Assembly (NCBI GenBank): GCA_016125555.1
Contig: WGLN01000013.1
Coordinates: 25,546-89,545, forward strand
DNA from: Porphyrobacter sp.
Lineage (GTDB): Bacteria; Pseudomonadota; Alphaproteobacteria; Sphingomonadales; Sphingomonadaceae
Direction: 5' to 3'
Length of the DNA: 64,000 bases
Shown: piece by piece, positions 8,732-18,003 of the stretch
Numbering within the stretch: the stretch's first letter is position 1
How the letters are laid out: each line of letters begins with the position of its first letter
The notes under the pieces: model-generated
Databases searched by the model: none
What the model was told of the DNA's origin: nothing
The model's input: the letters and a program-made list of their open reading frames with translations, nothing else
Position numbers and translations under genes: made by a program

Positions 8732-9448
8732 ATGAGCTGGACGGACGAGCGCATCGCGACGCTCAGGAAAATGTGGGAAGGCGGCGCAACCGCCAGCGAG
8801 ATCGCCACTGAACTCGGCGGGGTGAGCCGCAACGCGGTGATCGGCAAGGCGCACCGCCTCGGGCTCAAGGCGCGCCCCTCCCCGGTGAAGGCGAACGAGA
8901 AGAAGAAGCCCGCTGCACCGCGCAAGGCGGCACCGTCCGCGCCCCGGCCTGCCGCCGAGCCGCGCGCCGAGACTGCCGAGCGCGCCGCCACCGCCGCCCC
9001 GCAGGAACGCGCCGCCGCGCGCCCCGCGCCGCAGCCCGCGCGCAGCGATAGCGCTGGCGATGCCGCCGACGCGGCGCCTTCGCAGCCGATCCCCAATGCC
9101 GCGCCCGACATGCCCAAGATCGTCTCGGTCGGCCCCGGCGGCTTCCTGCGCCAGGGTCCGGGCGACCAGCAGGCGCCGATCCCGCCCGCCCCCCCGCGCC
9201 GCCTCGTGCCCGCCAAGCCGAGCCCCGAGATCGCCGACAAGACCAGTCTGCTCGACCTGTCGGACAAGGTCTGCCGCTGGCCGATGGGCCATCCGGGCGA
9301 ACCGGATTTTCACTTCTGCGGCGAGCAGGTGAATCCCGGCTTCCCCTATTGCGTCGAACATTGCGGCCGCGCCTACCAGGCCCAGCTGCCGCGCGGCGTG
9401 CGCCGCCCGCCCCCGCCGCTGCCCTTCGGCGGCCCGCGGGTCCGCTGA
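8732..9448 (+). CDS. gcrA: GcrA cell-cycle regulator
   Basis: The product is 238 residues. It begins MSWTDERIATLRKMWEGG with a helix-turn-helix running to ELGGVSRNAVIGKAHRLGL, the GcrA signature. An Ala/Pro-rich linker of about 100 residues follows. The C-terminal domain is Cys/His-containing and reads KVCRWPMGHPGEPDFHFCGE and YCVEHCGRAYQ. In Caulobacter GcrA binds sigma-70 holoenzyme and activates promoters carrying methylated GANTC sites, linking CcrM methylation to the cell cycle. The linker is long and the overall layout complete. AGGTAGGA lies just upstream of the ATG as a ribosome site. Confidence 0.95.
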   Translation: MSWTDERIATLRKMWEGGATASEIATELGGVSRNAVIGKAHRLGLKARPSPVKANEKKKPAAPRKAAPSAPRPAAEPRAETAERAATAAPQERAAARPAPQPARSDSAGDAADAAPSQPIPNAAPDMPKIVSVGPGGFLRQGPGDQQAPIPPAPPRRLVPAKPSPEIADKTSLLDLSDKVCRWPMGHPGEPDFHFCGEQVNPGFPYCVEHCGRAYQAQLPRGVRRPPPPLPFGGPRVR

Positions 9449-9475
9449 CGCGTCGCCTCTGCTCCGATTCGCAGG

Positions 9476-9503
9476 ACCGCCGTTCAGCCGGGACGGCGGT
9501 TTC
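9476..9503 (+). terminator. Hairpin terminator after gcrA
   Basis: ACCGCCGT and ACGGCGGT form an 8-base stem around a 9-base loop, starting 28 bases after the gcrA stop and followed by TTTCC. The T-run is weak, so termination efficiency is uncertain. The rest of the 256-base gap up to the next gene shows no coding sequence or further structure that I can support. Confidence 0.55.
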
Positions 9504-9704
9504 CTGTTGTTGGAGACACATGAGACACTGTTCAGGGACAGAAAAAACCCCGTCCCGACATGCGGTCAGACGCGGTGCTGTGAAACCTGTCATGAAGCGC
9601 GGCGGGGTCATCGGATCATTGTACGCGCCGTCATGCCGGTAGGAAAGCGCCCGGGTGACGCGAAGGGTTGCGAAGCCTTGCCCGCTCCTCCTAGAGCGCC
9701 CGTC

Positions 9705-10664
9705 ATGACTGTTCCCGCTCGCTTCCTCACATCCTTGCTCGCGCTTGGCGCGGCGCTCACGCCCCTTCCCGCCCTCGCCGCCCTTCCCGATCCGGTGCGC
9801 GCGATGATCGATGCCGCAATCGCCACCGGCGACGAGACCAAGGTGCGCACCGTCATCGACCTCGCGCGGACCACCAATCCCGACGACGGCGCCGAGATCG
9901 ACGCGATCCTCGCTGCCTACGAAACCCGGCTCGCCGAAGCCAAGGCCGCCGAAGCCGCCGCCAAGGAGGAGGCGATCCGCACCGCCGGCCTGTTCGAGAA
10001 CTGGTCGGGCAAGGGCGAATTCGGCGCCTTCCGCGCCACCGGCAACTCCTCGAACACCGGAATCACCGCCGGGCTGACCGTTCAGCGCCAGGGCATCGAC
10101 TGGAAGCACAAGCTGACCGCGCGGGTCGATTACCAGCGCGCCAACGGCACCACCACGCGCGAGCAGTTCCTGGTTCGCTATGAGCCGAACTACAAGGTTT
10201 CCGAGCATTTCTACGTCTATGCCCTCGGCCAGTACGAGCGCGACCGCTTTCAGGGCTTTTCCGGCCGCTATGCCGTTTCCGGTGGCATCGGCTATCAGGT
10301 GCTCGATGAGGAGGACATCCAGCTCGCGGTCAAGGCGGGCCCTGCCTACCGGGTCACGAACTTCGTCGACGGGCGCAGCGAAAGCCGCATCGCGGGGCTC
10401 GTCGGGCTCGATTTCGACTGGGCGATCACCGACCGGCTCAAACTGACGCAGGATGCCAACGCCGTGGCGGAAACGGGCGGATCGGCGGTGGTGATCGTGG
10501 ATTCGAACAACACCACGCTCGACCTCGTCATCGGCCTCAACGCCAAGATCAACTCCAGTCTCTCGGCGCGGCTTTCCTACACGATCGAATATGACAGCAA
10601 CCCGCCGCCCGGTGCCGTGCGAACCGACACGCAGAGCCGGATGACGCTGATCTACGACTTCTGA
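9705..10664 (+). CDS. DUF481 outer-membrane beta-barrel protein
   Basis: The product is 319 residues with a clear signal peptide (FLTSLLALGAALTPLPALAALP). About 80 mainly helical, Ala/Glu-rich residues come next (EAKAAEAAAKEEAIRTAG). A C-terminal domain of about 210 residues then shows alternating hydrophobic beta-strands, beginning WSGKGEFGAFRATGNSSNTG and ending in Phe (MTLIYDF). This is the DUF481/YdiY-like salt-induced outer membrane protein layout. The function is unknown; a porin-like or structural role in the outer membrane is likely. The ATG at 9705 is chosen because the signal peptide follows directly. The 3' end overlaps the convergent next gene by 13 bases. Confidence 0.82.
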   Translation: MTVPARFLTSLLALGAALTPLPALAALPDPVRAMIDAAIATGDETKVRTVIDLARTTNPDDGAEIDAILAAYETRLAEAKAAEAAAKEEAIRTAGLFENWSGKGEFGAFRATGNSSNTGITAGLTVQRQGIDWKHKLTARVDYQRANGTTTREQFLVRYEPNYKVSEHFYVYALGQYERDRFQGFSGRYAVSGGIGYQVLDEEDIQLAVKAGPAYRVTNFVDGRSESRIAGLVGLDFDWAITDRLKLTQDANAVAETGGSAVVIVDSNNTTLDLVIGLNAKINSSLSARLSYTIEYDSNPPPGAVRTDTQSRMTLIYDF

Positions 10665-11332
10665 GCAAACCAGATGACGTGGTGCGCGCCCTTGTTATTG
10701 GGCCGCGAGCGCACGCCGACTTCCTCGACCGCCAGGCCTGCATCCTTCAGCCGCTTGCGAAACGCCGGATCGGGCGCTGCCGACCACACCGCGACGATTC
10801 CTCCGGGCTTCAGCGCATCGCGCGCCTTGGCAAGGCCGGTGCGCGAATAGAGGCGGTTGTTCTCCGCCCGCACCAGCCCGTCCGGGCCATTGTCGACATC
10901 GAGCAGGATCGCGTCGAACTTTGCGCAGGTGCCGTCGTTGGCATCGTCGATGAGCGCGGCGACATCGCAGATTTTCAGGTCCAGACGGGGGTCGGAGAGG
11001 CTTTCGCCGGTCAGCTCCGCCATCGGCCCGCGCGCCCATGCGAGGATCGCCTCGGAAATCTCGGCCACGACGATCTGCGCACCCTCGCCGAGCTTTGCCG
11101 CGGCGGCGCGATAGGTGAAGCCCATGCCGTAGCCGCCGATCAGGATGCGCGCATCCGGCTTGGCCAGCCGGTCGATCGTCATCTCGGCGAGCTGCTCCTC
11201 GGAAAAGCGCATCCGCGTGCTCATCAATTCGTTGCGCCCGAGCACGATCATGAAGTCGCGACCGTGGGAGAAGAGTTCGAGGAGCACGCCGTCCTCGATC
11301 TGGGTGGAATCGATCAATTCGCGTTTGAGCAT
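10652..11332 (-). CDS. Spermidine synthase-like methyltransferase-fold protein
   Basis: The product is 226 residues with a Rossmann methyltransferase core: ARILIGGYGMGFTYRAAA (glycine-rich motif I), VVAEISEAILAWARG and FDAILLDVDNGPDGL. The pattern matches spermidine synthase-like proteins, but the N-terminal domain is short. The motif LDVDNGPDG and the tail HHVIWFAQ are typical of short alphaproteobacterial SpeE-like proteins rather than proven aminopropyltransferases. The real reaction is unknown. It lies just downstream of the pnp terminator on the same strand and is probably transcribed on its own. Confidence 0.75.
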   Translation of the reverse strand: MLKRELIDSTQIEDGVLLELFSHGRDFMIVLGRNELMSTRMRFSEEQLAEMTIDRLAKPDARILIGGYGMGFTYRAAAAKLGEGAQIVVAEISEAILAWARGPMAELTGESLSDPRLDLKICDVAALIDDANDGTCAKFDAILLDVDNGPDGLVRAENNRLYSRTGLAKARDALKPGGIVAVWSAAPDPAFRKRLKDAGLAVEEVGVRSRPNNKGAHHVIWFAQKS

Positions 11333-11357
11333 CGCCGCCCCCTATCGCACCCGCGCA

Positions 11358-11388
11358 CAAAAAACCCGCCGGAATCGCTTCCGGCGGG
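11358..11388 (-). terminator. Rho-independent terminator of pnp
   Basis: On the minus strand CCCGCCGGAA-gcga-TTCCGGCGGG forms a perfect 10-base stem with a 4-base loop, followed by TTTTTT. It lies 25 bases past the pnp stop, in the right orientation, and is the strongest intrinsic terminator in the window. Confidence 0.93.
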
Positions 11389-11412
11389 CTGTTTGTTGTC
11401 GCTCCCGGACGA

Positions 11413-13686
<2,274 letters not shown>

Positions 13687-13825
13687 TGGTTTTCCTTCTG
13701 ACCCGCGCGGCCATATTGCCGGGCGGGGCCTCATGTGCCGGGGAAGAAACCGTCCCGGTCCGGTGCGGGGCACTGGTTCGGCCCCAAGGCGCGGCAGACC
13801 GGATGCCTGCCAGCCCCGAATGCAA

Positions 13826-13849
13826 GAAAGGCGGCCCTCGAGCCGCCTT
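13826..13849 (-). terminator. Terminator-like hairpin between rpsO and pnp
   Basis: On the minus strand AAGGCGGC and GCCGCCTT form an 8-base stem around TCGAGG, followed by TTTCTT just after the rpsO stop. It probably ends part of the rpsO transcripts or serves as a processing site, as in other rpsO-pnp pairs. The 140 bases after it should hold the pnp promoter and leader. Confidence 0.75.
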
Positions 13850-13862
13850 CCCCGCGAAACTC

Positions 13863-14132
13863 TTACTTGCGAAGACCCAGCTTCTGGATCAGCGCGTTGT
13901 AGCGCTCGACATCCTTCTTCTTGAGGTAGGCGAGCAGCGTGCGGCGCTTGTTGACCATCATCAGGAGGCCGCGGCGCGAATGGTTGTCCTTGTGGTGATC
14001 CTTGAAGTGCTCGGTGAGGTTGCGGATGCGCTCGGTGAGGATCGCGACCTGCACTTCGGGGCTGCCGGTGTCCTTGGGATCACGGGCGTTATCGGAAATG
14101 ATTTCCTGCTTCTTTTCGGCGGTCACCGACAT
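13863..14132 (-). CDS. rpsO: 30S ribosomal protein S15
   Basis: The product is 89 residues, exactly the usual size of S15, with the signature [21 protein letters not shown] and the 16S rRNA-binding segment [24 protein letters not shown]15 is a primary binder of the 16S central domain. The gene lies 12 bases after truB on the same strand, so the two are likely co-transcribed. This truB-rpsO-pnp order is the common bacterial arrangement. Confidence 0.98.
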   Translation of the reverse strand: MSVTAEKKQEIISDNARDPKDTGSPEVQVAILTERIRNLTEHFKDHHKDNHSRRGLLMMVNKRRTLLAYLKKKDVERYNALIQKLGLRK

Positions 14133-14144
14133 ATTCGTTCTCTC

Positions 14145-15089
14145 TTACTCAGCGACATCGGGAAGGTTGAAGCCCCGGACGACCTTGGCCGTCCCCTCCG
14201 TGAGTTCCATCAGCGCGACCGGGACGGAGCCCAGCTTGGCCAGATAGAGCCCGGATGGTTGGGGCATGCCAGACAGAACCCGGCCCTGTCGGACCGCCTG
14301 CGCGCCTGTCTGGTCGAGGGTGAGGGCCGGGATGTCGTCCAGCCCCGCCTCCAGCGGCAGGAGAAGGTGTTCAAGGCCCGCGCCCTTAGCGGCTTCCTCC
14401 AGTTTGTCCAGCGAAATCGCCTGTTCCCGGGTGAATGGCCCGGCCTTGATGCGCCTGAGATAGGTTACGTGCCCGCAGGTTCCAAGCGCCTGCGCGATGT
14501 CGCGTGCAAGGCTGCGGATATAGGTGCCTTTGGAGACGTGGGCGACGAGAGTTATCTCCTCCAAACCTTCGTCATCCGTGCCTTCGCCGGAATGCCCGAA
14601 ATAGAGCTGGTGGATGGTCACACTGCGCGACTTCAGTTCCACCGCCTCCCCTGCGCGCGCGCGGTCGTAGGCGCGCTGGCCGTCGACCTTGAGCGCGGAA
14701 TAGGTGGGCGGGACCTGTTCGATCGGTCCGGTGAAGCGCGGCAACACCGCTTGCACCTCGGCCAGCGTGGGTCGCGCATCGCTGCTCGCGACGACTGCGC
14801 CCTCGGTGTCGAGCGTGTCGGTCTCCCGCCCGAACTGCACGGTGAACTCGTAGATCTTGCTGGCATCCAGCATTCGGCCTGCAAGCTTGGTCGCCTCGCC
14901 CAGCGCGATCGGCAGCACGCCTTCCGCCAGCGGATCGAGCGTGCCGCCGTGGCCGACCTTGGTCTTGGCATAGCCGTTCTGCCGCAGCACCCGCTTGACC
15001 GCGCTCACCCCTTGCGTCGAACCCATGCCGCGCGGCTTGTCGAGGATCAGCCATCCCGACAGGGGCTGGCGCTTGTCGCCGTGCGTCAT
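14145..15089 (-). CDS. truB: tRNA pseudouridine(55) synthase
   Basis: The product is 314 residues and makes pseudouridine 55 in the T-loop of tRNAs. The catalytic Asp sits in GHGGTLDPLAEGVLPIALGEATK near residue 53. Further TruB motifs are WLILDKPRGMGST at the N-terminus, QVPPTYSALKVDGQRAYDRAR and HVSKGTYIRSLARDIAQALG. The C-terminal 70 residues are degenerate and PUA-like. The start ATG lies 15 bases downstream of the M50 protease stop on the same strand. rbfA, which often precedes truB directly, is here about 2 kb upstream with other genes inserted. Confidence 0.97.
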   Translation of the reverse strand: MTHGDKRQPLSGWLILDKPRGMGSTQGVSAVKRVLRQNGYAKTKVGHGGTLDPLAEGVLPIALGEATKLAGRMLDASKIYEFTVQFGRETDTLDTEGAVVASSDARPTLAEVQAVLPRFTGPIEQVPPTYSALKVDGQRAYDRARAGEAVELKSRSVTIHQLYFGHSGEGTDDEGLEEITLVAHVSKGTYIRSLARDIAQALGTCGHVTYLRRIKAGPFTREQAISLDKLEEAAKGAGLEHLLLPLEAGLDDIPALTLDQTGAQAVRQGRVLSGMPQPSGLYLAKLGSVPVALMELTEGTAKVVRGFNLPDVAE

Positions 15090-15104
15090 CCGCCGCCGCC
15101 CAGC

Positions 15105-15830
15105 TCAGGCGAGCATCGCGTGGATGGCATCCGCGATCGAAAGGAAAAACCCCATCGCGATCCCCACCGGCGGCATCAGCACCTCGCCAAGCCAGCTGGT
15201 GCCGAACACCCAGCTCGCCGCGATCAGGCCGATCAGCAGCACCATCCCGATCCCCTGCAGCTTCTCCCAGCCGCTGCGCATCCGCGCCGGCAGCAACCCA
15301 CCGACGATGTGCGACCCGTCGAAGGGCGGGATCGGCAGCAGGTTGAACAGGCCGAGGAAAAGGTTGACGAGGATGAAGTAGAACAGCCCGGTCGCCAGCC
15401 ATTGCGGCTCGCCCGCGGCATTGACCAGCAGCGCCGCGCCCGCCTCGACATCGCCGCCGAAGCCGAGGCTCGCGGGCATCACCAAGCCGAGCAGCACCGC
15501 ACCCAGGGCGGCCAGCACGAAATTGCTTCCCGGCCCCGCGGCGGCCACCGCCATCATCCCGTAGCGCGGGTTGTTGAGCCGCCACTTGTTGACCGGAACG
15601 GGCTTGGCCCAGCCGAACACCGGCCCGCCCAGCAGCGCCAGCGCGCCGGGCACCAGCAGCGTGCCCACCGGATCGACGTGGCGGATGGGGTTGAGCGTCA
15701 GCCGCCCGCGCTCCGATGCGGTCGGATCGCCCAGCAGGCGCGCCATGTAGCCGTGCGCGACCTCGTGGAACACGATTGCGATCACAAGCGCGGGGATCAG
15801 CACGAGGCCGAGGATGAAAGTGTCTGTCAT
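15105..15830 (-). CDS. Site-2 protease family (M50) integral membrane metalloprotease
   Basis: The product is 241 residues with about six membrane segments. The zinc-binding motif is HEVAHG near residue 22, and the third-ligand region LFNLLPIPPFDGSHIVGGLLP lies at about residue 170. No PDZ domain is present, so this is the short M50 subfamily found in many bacteria rather than RseP. Members cleave proteins within the membrane, but their substrates are mostly unknown. The start MTDTFILGLVLIPAL at 15830 is preferred because the upstream part of the track ORF is not membrane-like. It sits between tdk and truB in a same-strand run. Confidence 0.88.
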   Translation of the reverse strand: MTDTFILGLVLIPALVIAIVFHEVAHGYMARLLGDPTASERGRLTLNPIRHVDPVGTLLVPGALALLGGPVFGWAKPVPVNKWRLNNPRYGMMAVAAAGPGSNFVLAALGAVLLGLVMPASLGFGGDVEAGAALLVNAAGEPQWLATGLFYFILVNLFLGLFNLLPIPPFDGSHIVGGLLPARMRSGWEKLQGIGMVLLIGLIAASWVFGTSWLGEVLMPPVGIAMGFFLSIADAIHAMLA

Positions 15831-15882
15831 TGCCGTCCAGATAGGGTGGCAAGCGGGTGAAAACCAGTGGCGCGGACCGGCT

Positions 15883-16458
15883 TCACCCCGCGAGCGCCTG
15901 CGAAAAATGCTTGCGGCACAGCGCGACATAGCGGTCGTTGCCGCCGATCTCGGTTTGCGCGCCCTGCTTCACCGCCGCACCGCTTTCGTCGACCCGCAGG
16001 TTCATCGTCGCCTTGCGGCCGCAGTGGCACACGGCCTTGAGCTCGACCAGCGCGTCGGCAATCCCCAGCAGCACCGCCGAACCGGGGAAGAGCTCGCCCT
16101 GGAAATCGGTCCTGAGGCCATAGCAAAGCACCGGAATGCCCGCCTCGTCGGCGAGCCGCGCGAGCTGCCAGACCTGCGCCGGAAGCAGGAACTGCGCCTC
16201 GTCCACCAGCACGCAGTCTACCGGCTCGGCCGCGTGCGCCGCGCTCACCGCGGCCCACAGGTCGGTTCCCGCCTCATAGAGGTTGGCAGGCGCGGCGAGC
16301 CCGATGCGGCTCGCCACCTGCCCTGCCGAGCGGCTGTCGAGCGCGGCGGTCCACAGCATCGTGCGCATGCCGCGCTCGCGATAGTTGAAGTCCGCCTGCA
16401 GCAGGCTGGAGGTTTTGCCCGCGTTCATGCTGGCGTAGTAGAAATAGAGCTTGGCCAT
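15883..16458 (-). CDS. tdk: Thymidine kinase (type II)
   Basis: The product is 191 residues. It has the Walker A loop SMNAGKTSSLLQ near residue 15, the Walker B/lid segment VDCVLVDEAQFL near residue 90, and the C-terminal zinc Cys pair CHCGRKATMN plus a later YVALCRKH Cys. It phosphorylates thymidine (and deoxyuridine) in the salvage pathway. The ATG at 16458 gives the standard N-terminus MAKLYFYYASMNAGKT, and the longer track ORF has no homologous upstream sequence. The tdk and yceI genes diverge across an 80-base gap that must hold both promoters. Confidence 0.95.
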   Translation of the reverse strand: MAKLYFYYASMNAGKTSSLLQADFNYRERGMRTMLWTAALDSRSAGQVASRIGLAAPANLYEAGTDLWAAVSAAHAAEPVDCVLVDEAQFLLPAQVWQLARLADEAGIPVLCYGLRTDFQGELFPGSAVLLGIADALVELKAVCHCGRKATMNLRVDESGAAVKQGAQTEIGGNDRYVALCRKHFSQALAG

Positions 16459-16538
16459 CGCCTGCCTGCCTAACCGCTCGCACGGCCCGGCGCGAGAGAG
16501 GCACGAAGCTTTTTCCCGCATAGGCACGTATAGGGGAG

Positions 16539-17132
16539 ATGATGAGGCATCCTTCCGCCCTGCTCCGCTGGCTGCTGTTGCCGGTCCTCGCGCTGTTCGC
16601 GATCGGCAACGCGGCGAGCGTCGGCACGCCGCTGCGCTACGGCCTCGATGCAAGCGCCAGCGACGTTTCGGCCAAGGTTCCCTTCTTCGGGCTTGCCAGC
16701 AAGACGGCCCGTTTCCCGCGCATGGAAGGCGCGGTCACCATCGTCCCCGGCGCACCCGAGCGGACAGTGATCGACGTCACCTTCGATGCCACGGCGATCG
16801 AGGCACCCGACGAAGTCACCCTGGCGCGGCTGCGCGGACCGAAGTTCTTCTGGGTCGAGAAATATCCGACCATCCGCTTCGTCGGCCGATTGCTGGCGCT
16901 CAGCAGCCCGACCCGCGGAACGGTAAGCGGCCAATTGACCGCGCGCGGCGTGACCCGGCCGGCGACGCTCGACGTCACCTTTGCCGCCGATCCGCTGGCG
17001 CAGGCGGGCAAGCCGGTGAGCTTCACCGGCACGACCACCATCGACCGGCGCGACTACGGGATGCGGAGCTACCAGATCATCGTCGGCAACCATGTCGACA
17101 TCACGCTCAAGGCGCGGATGGTGCCGCGCTAG
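16539..17132 (+). CDS. YceI-family periplasmic lipid-binding protein
   Basis: The product is 197 residues with an N-terminal membrane/signal segment (LLRWLLLPVLALFAIGNAASV). A single YceI beta-barrel domain follows, with LRGPKFFWVEKYPTIRFVG, GQLTARGVTRPATLDVTF and DRRDYGMRSYQIIVGNHVDITL. YceI proteins bind isoprenoid-chain lipids in the periplasm. Two adjacent ATGs are possible (16539 and 16542); AGGGGAG sits directly upstream and favours the second. The gene is on the plus strand in a minus-strand block, between tdk and rbfA, and ends seven bases from the convergent rbfA stop. Confidence 0.88.
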   Translation: MMRHPSALLRWLLLPVLALFAIGNAASVGTPLRYGLDASASDVSAKVPFFGLASKTARFPRMEGAVTIVPGAPERTVIDVTFDATAIEAPDEVTLARLRGPKFFWVEKYPTIRFVGRLLALSSPTRGTVSGQLTARGVTRPATLDVTFAADPLAQAGKPVSFTGTTTIDRRDYGMRSYQIIVGNHVDITLKARMVPR

Positions 17133-17139
17133 CGGGGCC

Positions 17140-17559
17140 TCAAGGCTCCTCGTCGTCGCCAGAAAGGTCGCGCGCCACCTTGGGATCGCGCAGCAGCGCC
17201 TCGATGCGGTCGGCCTCGGCGAAGCTCTCGTCCTTGCGGAACTTGAGCCTCGGCGCGAACTTGAGGCCGAGGCGCTGCGCGACCTCGCGCTGGAGGAAGG
17301 CGGTGTTCTGCCTGAGGGCGTGGACGACATCCTCGTCCGAAACCTTCGGCCCCGCCCCCAGCAGCGCCTTCACGTAAGCCGTCGCGTGGCGCAGGTCCGG
17401 GGTCATGCGCACTTCCGTCACCGAGATGTTGGCGGCGCTGACGATCTCGTCGTGCACCTCGCCCCGCGCAAGCAGTTCGGACAGGATATGCCGCACCCGC
17501 TCGCCGACCTTGAGGACGCGGACCGATTGCTGCTCGGCGGTGAAGGGTTGCCTGGCCAT
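17140..17559 (-). CDS. rbfA: Ribosome-binding factor A
   Basis: The product is 139 residues with a KH-like fold and the RbfA patterns [42 protein letters not shown] and [26 protein letters not shown]. RbfA binds the 30S subunit during late 16S maturation and is needed for growth in the cold. It is the last gene of the rimP-nusA-ylxR-infB operon here, three bases after a thioesterase gene that separates it from infB. An acidic C-terminal tail (SGDDEEP) is present. Confidence 0.95.
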   Translation of the reverse strand: MARQPFTAEQQSVRVLKVGERVRHILSELLARGEVHDEIVSAANISVTEVRMTPDLRHATAYVKALLGAGPKVSDEDVVHALRQNTAFLQREVAQRLGLKFAPRLKFRKDESFAEADRIEALLRDPKVARDLSGDDEEP

Positions 17560-17562
17560 GGC

Positions 17563-18003
17563 TCAGACCATCCCGGTGCTGGTCGGCGTCGGCCGCGGCG
17601 TGGGGATGGCGGTGGAGGTGGAACGGGCGTAGATCGTCCCGTCCTCGGCGAGCAACTCGCCTTCGAGGAACACCACGCGCCGCCCGGCCTTCACCACCCG
17701 GCCCTTGCCGATGATGGTGGCGCCTTCGGGGATCAGGCGGATCAGGGTCATCGAGATCTCGAGATTGAGCGGCGCCATCGCGCCGCCCGTGGCGGCGACG
17801 AAGGCATAGCCCATCACGTCATCGAGATAGCCGGCAATCAGCCCGCCCTGCACCCCGCCGCGCCAGGTGCAGACCTCACGCTTGACGGTGAAGCGCATCG
17901 TCGCGGTCTGGGTGGCATCGTCCCACCCGAGAAACTGCGAGCCGAGCAGCGCCGTGTGCGGCGACTGCCCGGCATCGTCGGGGTAGAAACCGGCCTCGCT
18001 CAC
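17563..18003 (-). CDS. PaaI-family hotdog-fold thioesterase
   Basis: The product is 146 residues with a hotdog fold pattern: VCTWRGGVQGGLIAGYLDDVMGYAF holds the helix with the catalytic acidic position, followed by LNLEISMTLIRLIPEGATIIGKGRVVKAGRRVVFLEGEL. The family hydrolyses acyl-CoA thioesters, often phenylacetyl- or aryl-CoA. The start codon is GTG at 18003 and overlaps the infB stop (GTGA), so translation is probably coupled to infB. It lies between infB and rbfA in an otherwise translation-dedicated operon. The physiological substrate is unknown. Confidence 0.85.
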   Translation of the reverse strand: MSEAGFYPDDAGQSPHTALLGSQFLGWDDATQTATMRFTVKREVCTWRGGVQGGLIAGYLDDVMGYAFVAATGGAMAPLNLEISMTLIRLIPEGATIIGKGRVVKAGRRVVFLEGELLAEDGTIYARSTSTAIPTPRPTPTSTGMV

